A stretch of DNA of 64,000 bases from Thermosphaera sp. (GCA_038827615.1 JAWBNK010000001.1:58290-122289); one strand, 5' to 3'; counted from the first letter of the stretch, positions 26,486 through 35,324 are shown. Program-made: numbers and translations. Notes: generated by a model from the sequence alone, not told the origin.

Positions 26486-26965
26486 ATGAGCGAGATAAAA
26501 AAGCTTTACAAGTCGAGGAGCAATAGAGTTCTCTGCGGGGTTTGCGGGGGCATAGGCCACTATGTTAACATAGATCCAACGATTGTGCGTCTTCTATGGG
26601 TTTTAATAACCATTCTGAGTCCCCCGGCTGGGCTGATTCTCTACGTTGTTGCATGCATCATAGTTCCAGATGAACCGGTTCCACAGCAATCAGGGGTAAC
26701 TGTACAACCATCCAAGCCCGGCGTCAACGTGGAGGGTGCTGTCGTAATGGTTGTCGGGATAATTCTAGCCGTACTAGGGGGCTTGATGATATTCAGCGTT
26801 ATCGCTGAGTTGTGGAGAAGTATTTCGCCCTGGGGTTTCATAGGGGTTGATGAACGTTTTAAGATCGTTATTGGCATCGTGTTAATGGTCGCTGGAATAG
26901 CTTTGGTGTTGAAGCAACGCGAGATGAAGCCCCAGCCTACTTCTCCGCCACAACAATCCTTGTAA
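26486..26965 (+). CDS. PspC domain membrane protein
   Basis: 159 residues. The N-terminal PspC domain reads KKLYKSRSNRVLCGVCGGIGHYVNIDPTIVRLLWVLITILSPPAGLILYVVACIIVPDEP, the family consensus with one helix pair. A Pro/Gln linker and two further membrane helices follow. PspC proteins sense envelope stress in bacteria; the archaeal role is unknown. ATG 26486 is chosen over GTG 26477. Its 3' end overlaps the convergent nrdG gene by 29 bases. Confidence 0.85.
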   Translation: MSEIKKLYKSRSNRVLCGVCGGIGHYVNIDPTIVRLLWVLITILSPPAGLILYVVACIIVPDEPVPQQSGVTVQPSKPGVNVEGAVVMVVGIILAVLGGLMIFSVIAELWRSISPWGFIGVDERFKIVIGIVLMVAGIALVLKQREMKPQPTSPPQQSL

Positions 26966-27716
26966 AGCCGTGGTTTCTGAACACGTCTGCCAACGACTCT
27001 AAAAACCCTCTTCCCACGTTGCAGTATTTAGCACACCATTCAACGTCCCTGGGATTGGTAACTGGTTTACCCAGAAGCGGTTGAATAATAATTGTCAAAT
27101 CGTTCACCCTACGCAGATGCTTTTCCAGAATAAGTACCGTATCCTCCAGCAACTCAGGACTGAGAAGCCTAGATACTGGAACCCTTAGTTCTAGGGATAC
27201 GCTGTACTCTGAGATAGTCTTGACATTCTCCAGGAAAAAGCTCCAAAGGCGGTTGGAGGCTTGCCTGGATAGCCCGTAGAGCTCTTGATGAGGTATTTTC
27301 AAGTCGGTTGCGATATGGTCAACCAGATTTTTCTCGAGGAGTTTCTTCAACGGCTTTACCAGTGTTAAATTAGTGTTCAAGCTTGTCTTAACGCCTGAGA
27401 GCTCTCTAACTTTTTCAAACAGCTTAACTAAACCCCTCCACTGGATAAGGGGTTCGCCCCCAGTCACGTGTATATAGTCGACTAGACCAATTGAAGAGGT
27501 TAACGCTTCAACAACCTCGTCGACGCTAATCCATTTGCAGAGTTCAACATCATTCTCGGCAAGCCTCCAGTTGTGGCAGAAGGGGCATTTCAGGTTGCAA
27601 CCACATAACCATAGCGTGAAAGATACTGAGGCGTGAACGTCCACTAGAGAGACGCTCTTCCATCCCGAAGTGAGTAAATCCTTTCGAGACAACTCACGAC
27701 CCTTCTCATCAATCAA
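26937..27716 (-). CDS. nrdG: Anaerobic ribonucleotide reductase activase (radical SAM)
   Basis: 259 residues. The radical SAM motif CNLKCPFC (CxxxCxxC) binds a 4Fe-4S cluster, and VTGGEPL is the SAM-binding GGE motif. With NrdD (28259-30154) encoded upstream on the same strand, it most likely generates the glycyl radical of class III ribonucleotide reductase. On the minus strand a TATA-like GATTTAAAACC lies about 26 bases before the ATG, so the mRNA may be leaderless and transcribed separately from nrdD. The protein is longer than bacterial NrdG (~155 residues), like other archaeal NrdG-like activases. Confidence 0.85.
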   Translation of the reverse strand: MIDEKGRELSRKDLLTSGWKSVSLVDVHASVSFTLWLCGCNLKCPFCHNWRLAENDVELCKWISVDEVVEALTSSIGLVDYIHVTGGEPLIQWRGLVKLFEKVRELSGVKTSLNTNLTLVKPLKKLLEKNLVDHIATDLKIPHQELYGLSRQASNRLWSFFLENVKTISEYSVSLELRVPVSRLLSPELLEDTVLILEKHLRRVNDLTIIIQPLLGKPVTNPRDVEWCAKYCNVGRGFLESLADVFRNHGFTRIVVAEK

Positions 27717-28258
27717 CGTAATGATTTACAATTCATCGGTTTTAAATCAAAGCCCTTCCCACCAAATTACAAGTGGTGGAGAGGCAACCGGTCCCAAATA
27801 ACAACCAAGTTATGCAAGGATTAAGCAGAACTCGTCTACTATGGGTTTTATCCTTTCTTCGATCCGTTTCCCGATACTTTTAATATTGAACCTGCGTTCG
27901 CGTTTAACGTTTCAGGGGGTATGGGTGTGATTGCGAACGTTTTTCTAAATTCAGCAACGCCTAGACAACGGACGTGATGGGTAGGGGTACTTGAGTGTTA
28001 ATAACCCCAGGAGAACCGGTCCCCTAATACTTTAGTTTGGAGGGTAGCTTCCCAGTAACCTGTGTATCATATCGATTTTATCATAGGAGGAGTGACAGGG
28101 GTATCGTGAGCCAGCTGAGAAGTAATGTCACACCGCCTCGTGGTCCCCTTCGAAGACAAGATATTGAAAACCCATAGTTGAAGTGAAGATAAGTGGCCTT
28201 GAGTACTTCTATTCAAGCCTACACTATAATGATGTATATGCGGCACGGGTTTGAAAAA
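27717..28258. other. 542-bp spacer between nrdD and nrdG
   Basis: The longest gene-free stretch. It contains the nrdG promoter at its left edge, a 6-bp inverted repeat CCACCA/TGGTGG (27759-27779) and the 10-mer AACCGGTCCC twice (27786-27795, 28014-28023). No RNase P RNA, SRP RNA, tRNA or paired C/D boxes are visible, and base composition is not GC-rich as expected for a structured RNA in a hyperthermophile. Confidence 0.5.
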
Positions 28259-30154
28259 TTAAAAGGAGTAGTGTTTTCTCTGCCAGAACTCTCTCCTCCT
28301 GTACGGGTTCCAGTTCCTAACTGGTCTGTAATATCCTATTATCCGGCTCCAAACTTCCACTTTCTCGCTCCCGCACTTGGGGCAGGACTTGTATAAACCA
28401 GTTATCGTGGAGCTGCAGTCGTTGCAGTGTGTTATAGCTGGGGTGAAGCTCCAGTAGACTATGTCCTTCTCCATTATCCTCCTCGCTAGCTTTGCTAGCG
28501 CCTCGGGGTCTGCTTCCTCCCCAAGGAACAAGTGCATCATTACTCCACCAGTAAAGTATTTTTGAACCCTAGCCTCGACTTCGATCCTGTCCGCAATGTC
28601 CATCTCAGTATAATATGGAGCTACGCTCGTACTGTATAGTGGCTCCATCGGCAGGTACTCGGCCAGCTCCGGGTATAGTTTCAAATCCTTGAGGGCGAGC
28701 TTAGGGGCTGCAGACTCGCCGGGGACCTCCTCAACGTTCCAGGGCACTCCGTCCTTCATCATCCATTCTCTCGCCTTGTTAGTCGCGTATTCAACCATTT
28801 TCCTCATAAGCTCTGCAGCCTTCAACCAGTCTGATCTAGCACCGTCGAGCCACAGCTTCGGCTCCTGCATCAATATGGCAACGGCTTCGGGGAGACCTAT
28901 CAATCCTATAGTGTTGAAGTGGCTGGAGGGGAATTCCTCCAAGTACTCCACTATCATCCCGTAGAAGCCCGGCGACGATTTCATGATGCTCACGTACCTG
29001 TTCCTAAACCAATCCATCCCTTCTTTGACCAACATGAGCATTTCATCGTAAAGCTCCCAGAACCTCGACTCCTCGCTCTGAGCTTCGAGCGCTATCCTGG
29101 GCAGGTTGACATCTATCACGTTAACCGAGCCCGTGACATCGGGCATTGCCCACAAACCGCCAAACCTTTGCCTCTCAATCTTTCTCCAGAAATCCTCTCT
29201 AGCTTCTTCAACGTCCTTCTTAATGCTTGTTAGAGAGTAGCTTTTTCCATTAGCTAAGTATTTAAACTCGTTGGTTTGGATGTTTAGCCTGCAACACATC
29301 GCGTAAGTTGCATCCGGGTCCACGAGCCTCGTGTTAAGCCAGTAGAAGCTTCCCCTCTTGCTGGCTACTTTAAAAACGAGCTCATGTATCTCAGAGTCCT
29401 CCCAAATCCACTTAGCAGTCGTCATCAGCGTAGGTATTGGGAACGTGAACGGCTGACCCACGGAGTCTCCTTCCAGGAGGATCTGAGCGAATGCCTTGAA
29501 AAACCTCTTAGCCTCTTCCTCGTACTCTCCGAGAACCCCGGCCTCAACACCGCTGTATACCGCTCTATCCCCCTCTATCATCTTCCTGGGGGCGTTCATC
29601 GTGACTGTGAAGTTCGTGAACGGCGTCTGAAGACCCGTTCTCGTTGGATAATTAAGGTTGAATAACAGCCTCTGTATCTGTTGCTTCAAGGCCCTATCGC
29701 TGGGGTTGTCTGCTTTTATGAAAGGACCCGCATACCACTCGACGCTAGAGAAGGCTTGAGCCCCTGTGAAGTAGTGTTGCATAGTAGTCAAGTAGTTGGC
29801 TATGTGGTCGACGAAGGTATCAAGATGTCTCGCAGGCCTGGATATGACCGTGGGAGTCTTCAAACCCTTCCTGAGAAGCCTGCTCAAGCTGTGCCCAGTA
29901 CAGTATGGTATGTAAACGCTGTGGGGAAGCTTGTGAATATATATTAAGCCGCTGGCGTGCGCCCTAGCTATCTTCTTCGGAAGAAGCTCTATCGATTCTT
30001 GCTTGATCCTCTCTTCAAGCAACCATGCGAAGAAGCTTCCTGGACCCATGTACCTGTTAGCGTTCTCGTTGACCTCCAGGCTGTTCCAAGATATGTACTC
30101 TTTTAATGGATCGTTAACCGGTTTTTCCTCATAATTCAACTGCATGGAAAACAA
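28259..30154 (-). CDS. nrdD: Anaerobic ribonucleoside-triphosphate reductase (class III)
   Basis: 631 residues, the glycyl-radical catalytic subunit. C-terminal features are complete: the zinc site CNDCSSTITGLYKSCPKC with four Cys, then the glycyl radical loop WSRIIGYYRPVRNWN. Upstream, TGLQTPFTNFT and the NIQTNEF region belong to the ten-stranded barrel, and CRLN in the middle holds a conserved active-site Cys. No N-terminal ATP-cone is present, so dATP feedback through that domain is absent. It makes dNTPs from NTPs without oxygen, activated by NrdG. Together with Dcd and ThyX nearby, it forms a loose deoxynucleotide neighbourhood. Confidence 0.93.
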   Translation of the reverse strand: MFSMQLNYEEKPVNDPLKEYISWNSLEVNENANRYMGPGSFFAWLLEERIKQESIELLPKKIARAHASGLIYIHKLPHSVYIPYCTGHSLSRLLRKGLKTPTVISRPARHLDTFVDHIANYLTTMQHYFTGAQAFSSVEWYAGPFIKADNPSDRALKQQIQRLLFNLNYPTRTGLQTPFTNFTVTMNAPRKMIEGDRAVYSGVEAGVLGEYEEEAKRFFKAFAQILLEGDSVGQPFTFPIPTLMTTAKWIWEDSEIHELVFKVASKRGSFYWLNTRLVDPDATYAMCCRLNIQTNEFKYLANGKSYSLTSIKKDVEEAREDFWRKIERQRFGGLWAMPDVTGSVNVIDVNLPRIALEAQSEESRFWELYDEMLMLVKEGMDWFRNRYVSIMKSSPGFYGMIVEYLEEFPSSHFNTIGLIGLPEAVAILMQEPKLWLDGARSDWLKAAELMRKMVEYATNKAREWMMKDGVPWNVEEVPGESAAPKLALKDLKLYPELAEYLPMEPLYSTSVAPYYTEMDIADRIEVEARVQKYFTGGVMMHLFLGEEADPEALAKLARRIMEKDIVYWSFTPAITHCNDCSSTITGLYKSCPKCGSEKVEVWSRIIGYYRPVRNWNPYRRREFWQRKHYSF

Positions 30155-30259
30155 CTCTTATTCTTAATTCTCTTTTTCCACCGTATAGCTTATAAGTGTT
30201 TCCCTTCCTTTGAACAGTGATCAGGATCTTTAACAGTAAGATATATTTTGATCAGAACC

Positions 30260-30943
30260 TCAAAGAATACCCAGCATGAATTCAACGGATGAAATCAGCC
30301 TTGAAGAAACTATCCATGTGGTTAGGGATTCTGGATAAATAGAATAACAGTAGTCAGCGGCTCCCAGCGTCTCATCTCTGAAGTCTCCATGGGGGAAACC
30401 CCCAATACCAACTAGTAGGTTTTCCTTCAAAGCGGTTTCAGCTACGTTGCTTATCTTCATTCTGCTGCATTCTTCGCGTAGAATCAATAACCCCCTGGCT
30501 TTCGACTCTCTAACTAGTTCCTTTAGATTCAGTTTTTCGACCCGAAGCAACGGGCTTTGAGAGTCGGGGGGTGTCCTGCCTCTTGAAAGCAGCTGCTCCA
30601 TTAGTCCAACGAATCTATTATAGTTCTTTGGGATTCTAGTTGAAGGATCTATGAATATTACATCCCCGCCGTACGTATGAATAAAAACCTCGAGTAACCC
30701 CTTCTTGTTCAACGGGCTCTCCAAGGCTTCGAGAAGAGTGGTGTGGACGATATCCGGTCTCCCTCTCTTAAGCTTATCCGGTAGCTTCTTCATCGCTGGG
30801 TAATGAATGCTTACATCTAGCAATACTTCACTAGGTTTTTTCCCTCTCCTGGCAGCGTTCTTTAGGATTGAAGGGTGGTTGGCGATGCTTTTAGGCACCA
30901 GCTCTAGTCCAGCCTCAAGAATCACTATCCTTAGTTTATACAT
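30260..30943 (-). CDS. nep1: Ribosome biogenesis methyltransferase Nep1/Emg1
   Basis: 227 residues, SPOUT class. LEAGLELVPKSIANHPSILKNAARRGKKPSEVLLDVSIHYPAMKKL and RGRPDIVHTTLLEALESPLNKK are the family hallmarks, and VGIGGFPHGDF forms the SAM-binding knot. Nep1 methylates N1 of a pseudouridine in the small-subunit rRNA (helix 35 region) during 30S assembly. It lies divergently beside the translation gene cluster that starts at 31020. Confidence 0.93.
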   Translation of the reverse strand: MYKLRIVILEAGLELVPKSIANHPSILKNAARRGKKPSEVLLDVSIHYPAMKKLPDKLKRGRPDIVHTTLLEALESPLNKKGLLEVFIHTYGGDVIFIDPSTRIPKNYNRFVGLMEQLLSRGRTPPDSQSPLLRVEKLNLKELVRESKARGLLILREECSRMKISNVAETALKENLLVGIGGFPHGDFRDETLGAADYCYSIYPESLTTWIVSSRLISSVEFMLGIL

Positions 30944-31019
30944 TCAACAGACCCCACTGTATATTTAAGCAAGGATTCTAAAATAGTATCACTAAAATCC
31001 GCTGGATGAGTGCGCAGTC

Positions 31020-31340
31020 TTGCCGAGGTCTAGAGTAAACATCATGAAGGAGATAGCTAGGGAGAGGATAATACTACTCTACGACCTAGCTGCCAAGCGG
31101 GTGGAGCAGGGCGAGCTAGACCTCGCCAGGAGGTATGTCGAGATCATGCTTAAAATCTCTGCTAAAGCCAGAGTGAAGCCGCCAAGGTATATTAGGAGGG
31201 GATACTGTAGACAATGTAAAGTACCATTGATTCCCGGAGTCACGTCCCGGGTTAGAGTTAGGAGTGATGGATCGTCTTCACGAGTTGTGGTATCATGCCT
31301 TGCGTGTGGATGGATGAGGAGGTTCGTGGTGAAGAAGTGA
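31020..31340 (+). CDS. rnp4: Ribonuclease P protein component 4 (Rpp21/Rpr2)
   Basis: 106 residues. An N-terminal helical hairpin (IMKEIARERIILLYDLAAKRV and ARRYVEIMLKISAKARVK) is followed by the zinc ribbon GYCRQCKVPLIPG...VVVSCLACG with two CxxC pairs. This is the Rpr2/Rpp21 family, which supports RNase P RNA in 5' maturation of tRNA. TTG is the start. The gene opens the long co-directional translation cluster and overlaps the CRM gene. Confidence 0.93.
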   Translation: MPRSRVNIMKEIARERIILLYDLAAKRVEQGELDLARRYVEIMLKISAKARVKPPRYIRRGYCRQCKVPLIPGVTSRVRVRSDGSSSRVVVSCLACGWMRRFVVKK

Positions 31341-31612
31341 GGGAAAGGTTGAAAGAGAGAAAACGGGGTAAAGTAGACGTTCAAGTAGGTAAGAGAGGAG
31401 TAACTGATTCGCTAATTAAAGAGGTTAAGACGAGGCTTGACAAACAGGGAGTAGTCAAGGTGAGGGTTTTGAAATCCGCTAGGGCGTTTCCGGATTTCGA
31501 CAGGGAGGAGTTTGCCCAAAAGCTAGCTGAAGCGGTGGGCGGGGAGGTTAAGGAGGTTAAGGGGTTTACTTTTATAATAGTTAAAAGGGATCGTGGTAAT
31601 CCTAGGTATTAA
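31295..31612 (+). CDS. CRM (YhbY) domain RNA-binding protein
   Basis: 105 residues. After a charged N-terminal stretch, KVDVQVGKRGVTDSLIKEVKTRLDKQGVVKVRVLKSA is a CRM domain of the YhbY/CRS1 type, in which the VGKxG loop corresponds to the GxxG RNA-binding turn. Bacterial YhbY binds pre-50S ribosomes; the archaeal protein is presumed to aid ribosome assembly. ATG 31295 overlaps rnp4 by 46 bases; ATG 31310 is an alternative. Confidence 0.85.
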   Translation: MPCVWMDEEVRGEEVRERLKERKRGKVDVQVGKRGVTDSLIKEVKTRLDKQGVVKVRVLKSARAFPDFDREEFAQKLAEAVGGEVKEVKGFTFIIVKRDRGNPRY

Positions 31613-31659
31613 TATTAAAAAGGATGTATTTAATACAGAGTCTTACAGGTGTGGCTGGA

Positions 31660-32148
31660 ATGGTTAATGCTTTGGAAGCGCCCGTGGACAAGTTGCTGGA
31701 TAAGCTGGCTACCTACATTAAGGAGAATGTTCCAGAGGTGAAGCCTCCGCCGTGGGCATCTTTCGCCAAGACAGGGTCTCATAAGGAGAAACCGCCTTTC
31801 AACCAGGACTGGTGGTACAAGAGGGCTGCTAGCATACTACGCAAGCTGTACAAGAACGGCTCTCCCACGGGTTTGGCAGAGTTGAGGAGGGAGTACGGAG
31901 GCAGGAAGCGTAGAGGCGTTAGACCTGAAAGGAGCGTCGAAGCCCCCGGCAACGCGATCAGGAAGATCCTTCAGCAGCTGGAGTCAGCGGGTTTAGTGAG
32001 AAGGACTAGGAGAGGTCGAGTATTAACTCCTCAAGGCAAGGCGTTGCTGGATAGGCTTGCCTACGACGTCCTCGTTGAGGAGGCCAGGGTAAACCCTGAG
32101 CTGGCAAAGTATCTTCCGGAGTCCGTTAGAGTCAAGATTTCAGCCTAG
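31660..32148 (+). CDS. rps19e: 30S ribosomal protein eS19
   Basis: 162 residues. The eS19 core is clear: VKPPPWASFAKTGSHKEKPPFNQDWWYKRAASILRKLYKNG, then YGGRKRRGVRPE and the winged-helix end AIRKILQQLESAGLVRRTRRGRVLTPQGKALLD. It binds the head of the small subunit. ATG 31660 is chosen since GGTG lies 8 bases upstream and the homologous sequence starts near it; the frame is open back to 31624. Confidence 0.95.
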   Translation: MVNALEAPVDKLLDKLATYIKENVPEVKPPPWASFAKTGSHKEKPPFNQDWWYKRAASILRKLYKNGSPTGLAELRREYGGRKRRGVRPERSVEAPGNAIRKILQQLESAGLVRRTRRGRVLTPQGKALLDRLAYDVLVEEARVNPELAKYLPESVRVKISA

Positions 32149-32166
32149 CCTTTTAATGGTGGAATC

Positions 32167-32499
32167 ATGGAGGACTATGGATATACCGACGAGGAGCTGG
32201 AGGCTATTAGGCAGAGGAAGTTGATGGAGCTTAAAAAGAAAATGGAGGAAGAGCAAGCTCGGAGAGCTCAGATCGATGCGGTCTTGAGGAAGCTTCTTAC
32301 GCCGGAGGCTAGGGAAAGGCTCAACAATATTAGGCTTGTAAAGCCAGAGCTTGCAGATGCTTTGGAGCAGCAAATCATTGCTTTAGCCCAGTCGGGGCGG
32401 ATCCCCGTTCCAGTTACTGATGAATTTTTAAAGAGGATTTTATCAGAATTATATGAACACTCCCGAAGGGATACTCGCATCACGTTTAAGAGGAAGTAG
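32167..32499 (+). CDS. PDCD5/TFAR19 family DNA-binding protein
   Basis: 110 residues. A basic helical N-terminus (EELEAIRQRKLMELKKKMEEEQARRAQ) is followed by the three-helix core with LTPEARERLNNIRLVKPELADALEQQIIALAQSGRI and the closing ITFKRK. This matches the archaeal PDCD5-related proteins always found next to eS19 and eL39. Nucleic acid binding is reported for the family; the archaeal role is unclear. Confidence 0.92.
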   Translation: MEDYGYTDEELEAIRQRKLMELKKKMEEEQARRAQIDAVLRKLLTPEARERLNNIRLVKPELADALEQQIIALAQSGRIPVPVTDEFLKRILSELYEHSRRDTRITFKRK

Positions 32500-32508
32500 G
32501 TGGTTTAA

Positions 32509-32667
32509 ATGGCCCGGTTCAAGCATGTTGCCCGGAAGCTTAGGCTCGTAGCCGCCGAGAAGAGTAATAAGCCTATTCCAATATGGGTTACTGTGAAAAC
32601 TAGGAGGAAGGTTAGGAGAGGCTTCAGGCTGAGGAATTGGAGACGAAGTAAGTTGAAGAATATCTAG
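32509..32667 (+). CDS. rpl39e: 50S ribosomal protein eL39
   Basis: 52 residues, 31% Lys plus Arg, beginning MARFKHVARKLRLVAAEK and containing PIPIWVTVKT and the RGFRLRNWRRSKLK tail. This is the complete eL39 sequence, a protein that lines the peptide exit tunnel in archaea and eukaryotes. GGTGG at 32500 precedes the ATG. The gene sits 9 bases after the PDCD5 stop and 11 before eL31. Confidence 0.96.
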   Translation: MARFKHVARKLRLVAAEKSNKPIPIWVTVKTRRKVRRGFRLRNWRRSKLKNI

Positions 32668-32678
32668 GGTGAGCCTTC

Positions 32679-32972
32679 ATGAGCGAGCAGGGTCAAATAG
32701 TCAAGAGTATTCACCTAATACCGCTGAAGAAGGTATACTTTGGGAGGAGAGCTAATAGGGCTGATAGAGCGGTCAGGTTGGTGAAGAAGTATGTTGCAAG
32801 GCACTTCAAAGAAGCCGAGAAGATAATAGTGGACCCAAGGGTCAACGATTACATATGGTCTAGGAGCCGGGAGAAACCTCCCCGTAAGGTTTTAGTGGAG
32901 GTAAGGTTCGACAAGGAGAGCAAGACTGTCAAAGTGTTTTTAGCGAGGAAAAAGGCTTCCCCGACTGCTTGA
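32679..32972 (+). CDS. rpl31e: 50S ribosomal protein eL31
   Basis: 97 residues. The family core reads PLKKVYFGRRANRADRAVRLVKKYVARHFK and IIVDPRVNDYIWSRSREKPPRKVLV. eL31 lies near the tunnel exit, next to eL39, with which it is co-transcribed. The gene is followed by aIF6 after 29 bases, the usual archaeal order. Confidence 0.96.
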   Translation: MSEQGQIVKSIHLIPLKKVYFGRRANRADRAVRLVKKYVARHFKEAEKIIVDPRVNDYIWSRSREKPPRKVLVEVRFDKESKTVKVFLARKKASPTA

Positions 32973-33001
32973 TCCCAGCTTGAATAGCCGTAGGTGTGAT
33001 C

Positions 33002-33685
33002 ATGGATATTATAAGGATGAGTTTTTTCGGAAATTCCAATATCGGAGTATATGGGTTTTCAAACAATAAGATCGCGATAGTCCCTCCTGGGCTTGGGAGA
33101 GATGATTTAACCGCTATCAGAGATACGTTGAAAGTAGAGGTAATTGAGGCGAGAATAGCAGGGACTCTGCTCAATGGAGTCTTCATAGGGGGGAACGACC
33201 AAGGCATCATCCTGCCTCATATAGTTTTCGATGAGGAATTAGAGAATATCAGGGCTAAGGCTAGTGAGATGGGAGTCTCAGTTGAGGTTGTGAGGACGAA
33301 GCACACTGCCTTGGGCAACCTGCTCTTATGCAACAATAAAGGCTGTATTTCGAGCCCTTTACTTGAGAGAGAAGTTAGGAAGCAGGTCTCAGACCTTCTG
33401 GGGGTTGAGGTTGTGGAGAAGGACTTGATGAAGCTCTCCATTCCAGGTAGCCTCGGCGCAGTCAATGATCTCGGGGGAGCCGTACACCCGGGCTTCGTGG
33501 GCGATGATCTAAAGGCACTTATGGATGTTTTAAAAATAAAAGCTGAGAGGGCAACGGTAAACGCAGGCGTACCATATATAAGGAGCGGGGTATTAGCTAA
33601 TAATAAGGGCATAATCGTCGGGGGAAGTACGACAGGACCCGAGATACTTAGGATTAAGAGGGGTTTGGGAGGTGAGATTGAATGA
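33002..33685 (+). CDS. Translation initiation factor aIF6
   Basis: 227 residues with the five-fold pseudo-symmetric beta-alpha repeats of the pentein fold: SFFGNSNIGVYGFSNNKIAIVPPG, LNGVFIGGNDQGIILP, TALGNLLLCNNKG, LGGAVHPGFVGDD and RSGVLANNKGIIVGG. It binds uL14 on the 50S subunit and blocks subunit joining. ATG 33002 follows GGTGTGATC closely, so GTG 32996 is rejected. The stop overlaps the LX start as ATGA. Confidence 0.95.
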   Translation: MDIIRMSFFGNSNIGVYGFSNNKIAIVPPGLGRDDLTAIRDTLKVEVIEARIAGTLLNGVFIGGNDQGIILPHIVFDEELENIRAKASEMGVSVEVVRTKHTALGNLLLCNNKGCISSPLLEREVRKQVSDLLGVEVVEKDLMKLSIPGSLGAVNDLGGAVHPGFVGDDLKALMDVLKIKAERATVNAGVPYIRSGVLANNKGIIVGGSTTGPEILRIKRGLGGEIE

Positions 33686-33945
33686 GTATGGCTAAAACCT
33701 TCAGGGTTAAGGGATACATGCTCATAAGCCATGATAGGCTTCCCACCTGGCAGGCTTTCACGAAGGATGTGAGGGCAGTCGACGAGAAAGATGCATTGGA
33801 GAAAATCTACAGCCTACTGGGAAGCAAGCATAAATTGAAAAAATATCACATCAGGATTGAGAGCATCACGGAGATTAGTCCCGAAGAATCAAAGGATCAT
33901 GTCGTTAGGGAGCTAGCGAATGCTACGAGGATTGTTAGAACATGA
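33682..33945 (+). CDS. rplX: 50S ribosomal protein LX (eL20/L18a)
   Basis: 87 residues. KTFRVKGYMLISHDRLPTWQAFTKDVRAVDEKDALEKIYSLLGSKHKLKKYHIRI is the archaeal L18a/LX domain. It overlaps aIF6 by 4 bases at its start and prefoldin alpha by 4 bases at its end, so all three are translationally coupled. Confidence 0.94.
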   Translation: MSMAKTFRVKGYMLISHDRLPTWQAFTKDVRAVDEKDALEKIYSLLGSKHKLKKYHIRIESITEISPEESKDHVVRELANATRIVRT

Positions 33946-34421
33946 GCGGCGAGAAGCAAGCCGGTGAGAAAGGCTTCACGGTTGAGGAGTTGCTAGCTAG
34001 GGCGACTGAGCTTAGAGAATACATCACGGTTTTATCCAACACTATCAACAACTACGTTACCCAATACCGGGAGCTCCAGCTGGCGTCTGAAACCTTGAAG
34101 AATCTACCTGAAAACGGTGGCGAGGGCTATGTCGTCGTTGACAGGTTGTCGAGCGTTCTAGTACCGGGGATTATCAAGGAGGGTTGGTCCTCGAGCGTCC
34201 TGGTCAACATTGGATTCGGATTTTACTTGAAGACAAGCAAGGATAAGGCAGCGGAGGTGTTAGAGAAGAGGATTTCAGGTGTTAATAGAGTGTTGGAGGA
34301 GCTTCAGAAGAGATACAAGACAGCTTTGGACGAGTACTCTGCCCTTCAGGGAATACTAAACCAGCTATATGTAGAAGCTGAGAAGCAAGCCGAGTCTGGA
34401 GGCCAGGCTACTGGTGGCTAG
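33942..34421 (+). CDS. pfdA: Prefoldin alpha subunit
   Basis: 159 residues with two coiled-coil arms (about residues 10-50 and 105-150) around a beta hairpin segment, YVVVDRLSSVLVPGIIKEG and VLVNIGFGFYLKTS. This is the alpha-class prefoldin layout. Two alpha and four beta subunits form the jellyfish-shaped chaperone that hands unfolded proteins to the thermosome. The beta subunit gene is not in this window. Confidence 0.93.
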   Translation: MSGEKQAGEKGFTVEELLARATELREYITVLSNTINNYVTQYRELQLASETLKNLPENGGEGYVVVDRLSSVLVPGIIKEGWSSSVLVNIGFGFYLKTSKDKAAEVLEKRISGVNRVLEELQKRYKTALDEYSALQGILNQLYVEAEKQAESGGQATGG

Positions 34422-34424
34422 TAG

Positions 34425-35318
34425 TTGTTCAGGAGGATTAAGGAAGCTTTTAAAAAGTTCATCGACTCAGCATCATCCATAATATTTTCGCGAGAGAAGC
34501 TTGAATCCCTTATCGAGGAGCTGAAGCTCGAGCTTGTTGCCAGTGATGTCGCCTACGAGGTTGCCGAGGAAATAGCGAATAAGCTTTTGAAAGCTGTTGA
34601 TGAAGGCTTTGTTAAGAGCAAGGAGGATTTGCAATCACTATTAAGGAACATCCTTGTCGAAGTCTTCGAGAAAGCTGGAAGAGTGGATCTTGTTGAGATC
34701 GCTAGAGTTAACAAGCCGTCGAGGATTGTTTTCTTAGGAGTCAACGGGGTTGGCAAGACAACGAGCATTGCAAAGGTAGCTGTATTTCTCAGGGAACAAG
34801 GGTTTAAACCGTTAATGGTAGCGGGGGATACGTTCAGGGCGGGGGCTCAGGAGCAGTTGAAAATACATAGCGAGAGGACGGGGATACCTGTTTTCGCCGG
34901 GAAGTATGGGGCCGATCCGGCGTCGGTGGCTTACGATGCAATACAATTCGCCTCTAGTAGGGGTTTTGACACGCTCCTAATAGATACTGCTGGGAGAATG
35001 CACGTCGACATTGATCTTGTTAACGAATTGAAGAAGGTAGTAAGGGTCGTTAAGCCTCATCTCAAAGTTCTCGTTGTCGACGCCCTGACAGGGAACGATG
35101 CGATAGAACAAGCTAGGTTTTTCAATGAAGCCGTAGGAGTCGACGGGGTTATAGTGACGAAGGTTGACGCTTATGAGCAGGGCGGCGTCCCGCTCAGCAT
35201 AGCCTTCATAATTGGGAAGCCGATCATATATGTTGGTGTTGGTCAAGAGTATAAAGATTTAAAGCCGTTTGACGTTTATGAATACGTCAATAAGATTTTG
35301 CCGGATTTGGAGAGTTGA
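34425..35318 (+). CDS. ftsY: Signal recognition particle receptor FtsY
   Basis: 297 residues. A helical N domain (residues ~1-95) precedes the SRP-type GTPase domain: G1 GVNGVGKTTSIAK, AGDTFRAGAQEQL (G2 and insertion box), DTAGRM (G3), TKVDAYEQGG (G4) and GVGQEYKDLKPF (G5). No acidic A domain is present, as usual in archaea. It pairs with Srp54 to dock ribosomes at the Sec channel. The TTG start lies 3 bases after prefoldin alpha. SecE follows directly. Confidence 0.95.
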   Translation: MFRRIKEAFKKFIDSASSIIFSREKLESLIEELKLELVASDVAYEVAEEIANKLLKAVDEGFVKSKEDLQSLLRNILVEVFEKAGRVDLVEIARVNKPSRIVFLGVNGVGKTTSIAKVAVFLREQGFKPLMVAGDTFRAGAQEQLKIHSERTGIPVFAGKYGADPASVAYDAIQFASSRGFDTLLIDTAGRMHVDIDLVNELKKVVRVVKPHLKVLVVDALTGNDAIEQARFFNEAVGVDGVIVTKVDAYEQGGVPLSIAFIIGKPIIYVGVGQEYKDLKPFDVYEYVNKILPDLES

Positions 35319-35324
35319 TGAGCA

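Noticed and set aside
27717..28258. RNase P RNA, SRP RNA or C/D sRNA in the nrdD-nrdG spacer
   Set aside because: Conserved core sequences are missing, GC content is moderate, and the TGATG words have no matching D box.
28193..28396. Plus-strand ORF of 67 codons over the end of nrdD
   Set aside because: It lies mostly antisense to the well-supported NrdD C-terminus, without a ribosome site or recognisable domain.
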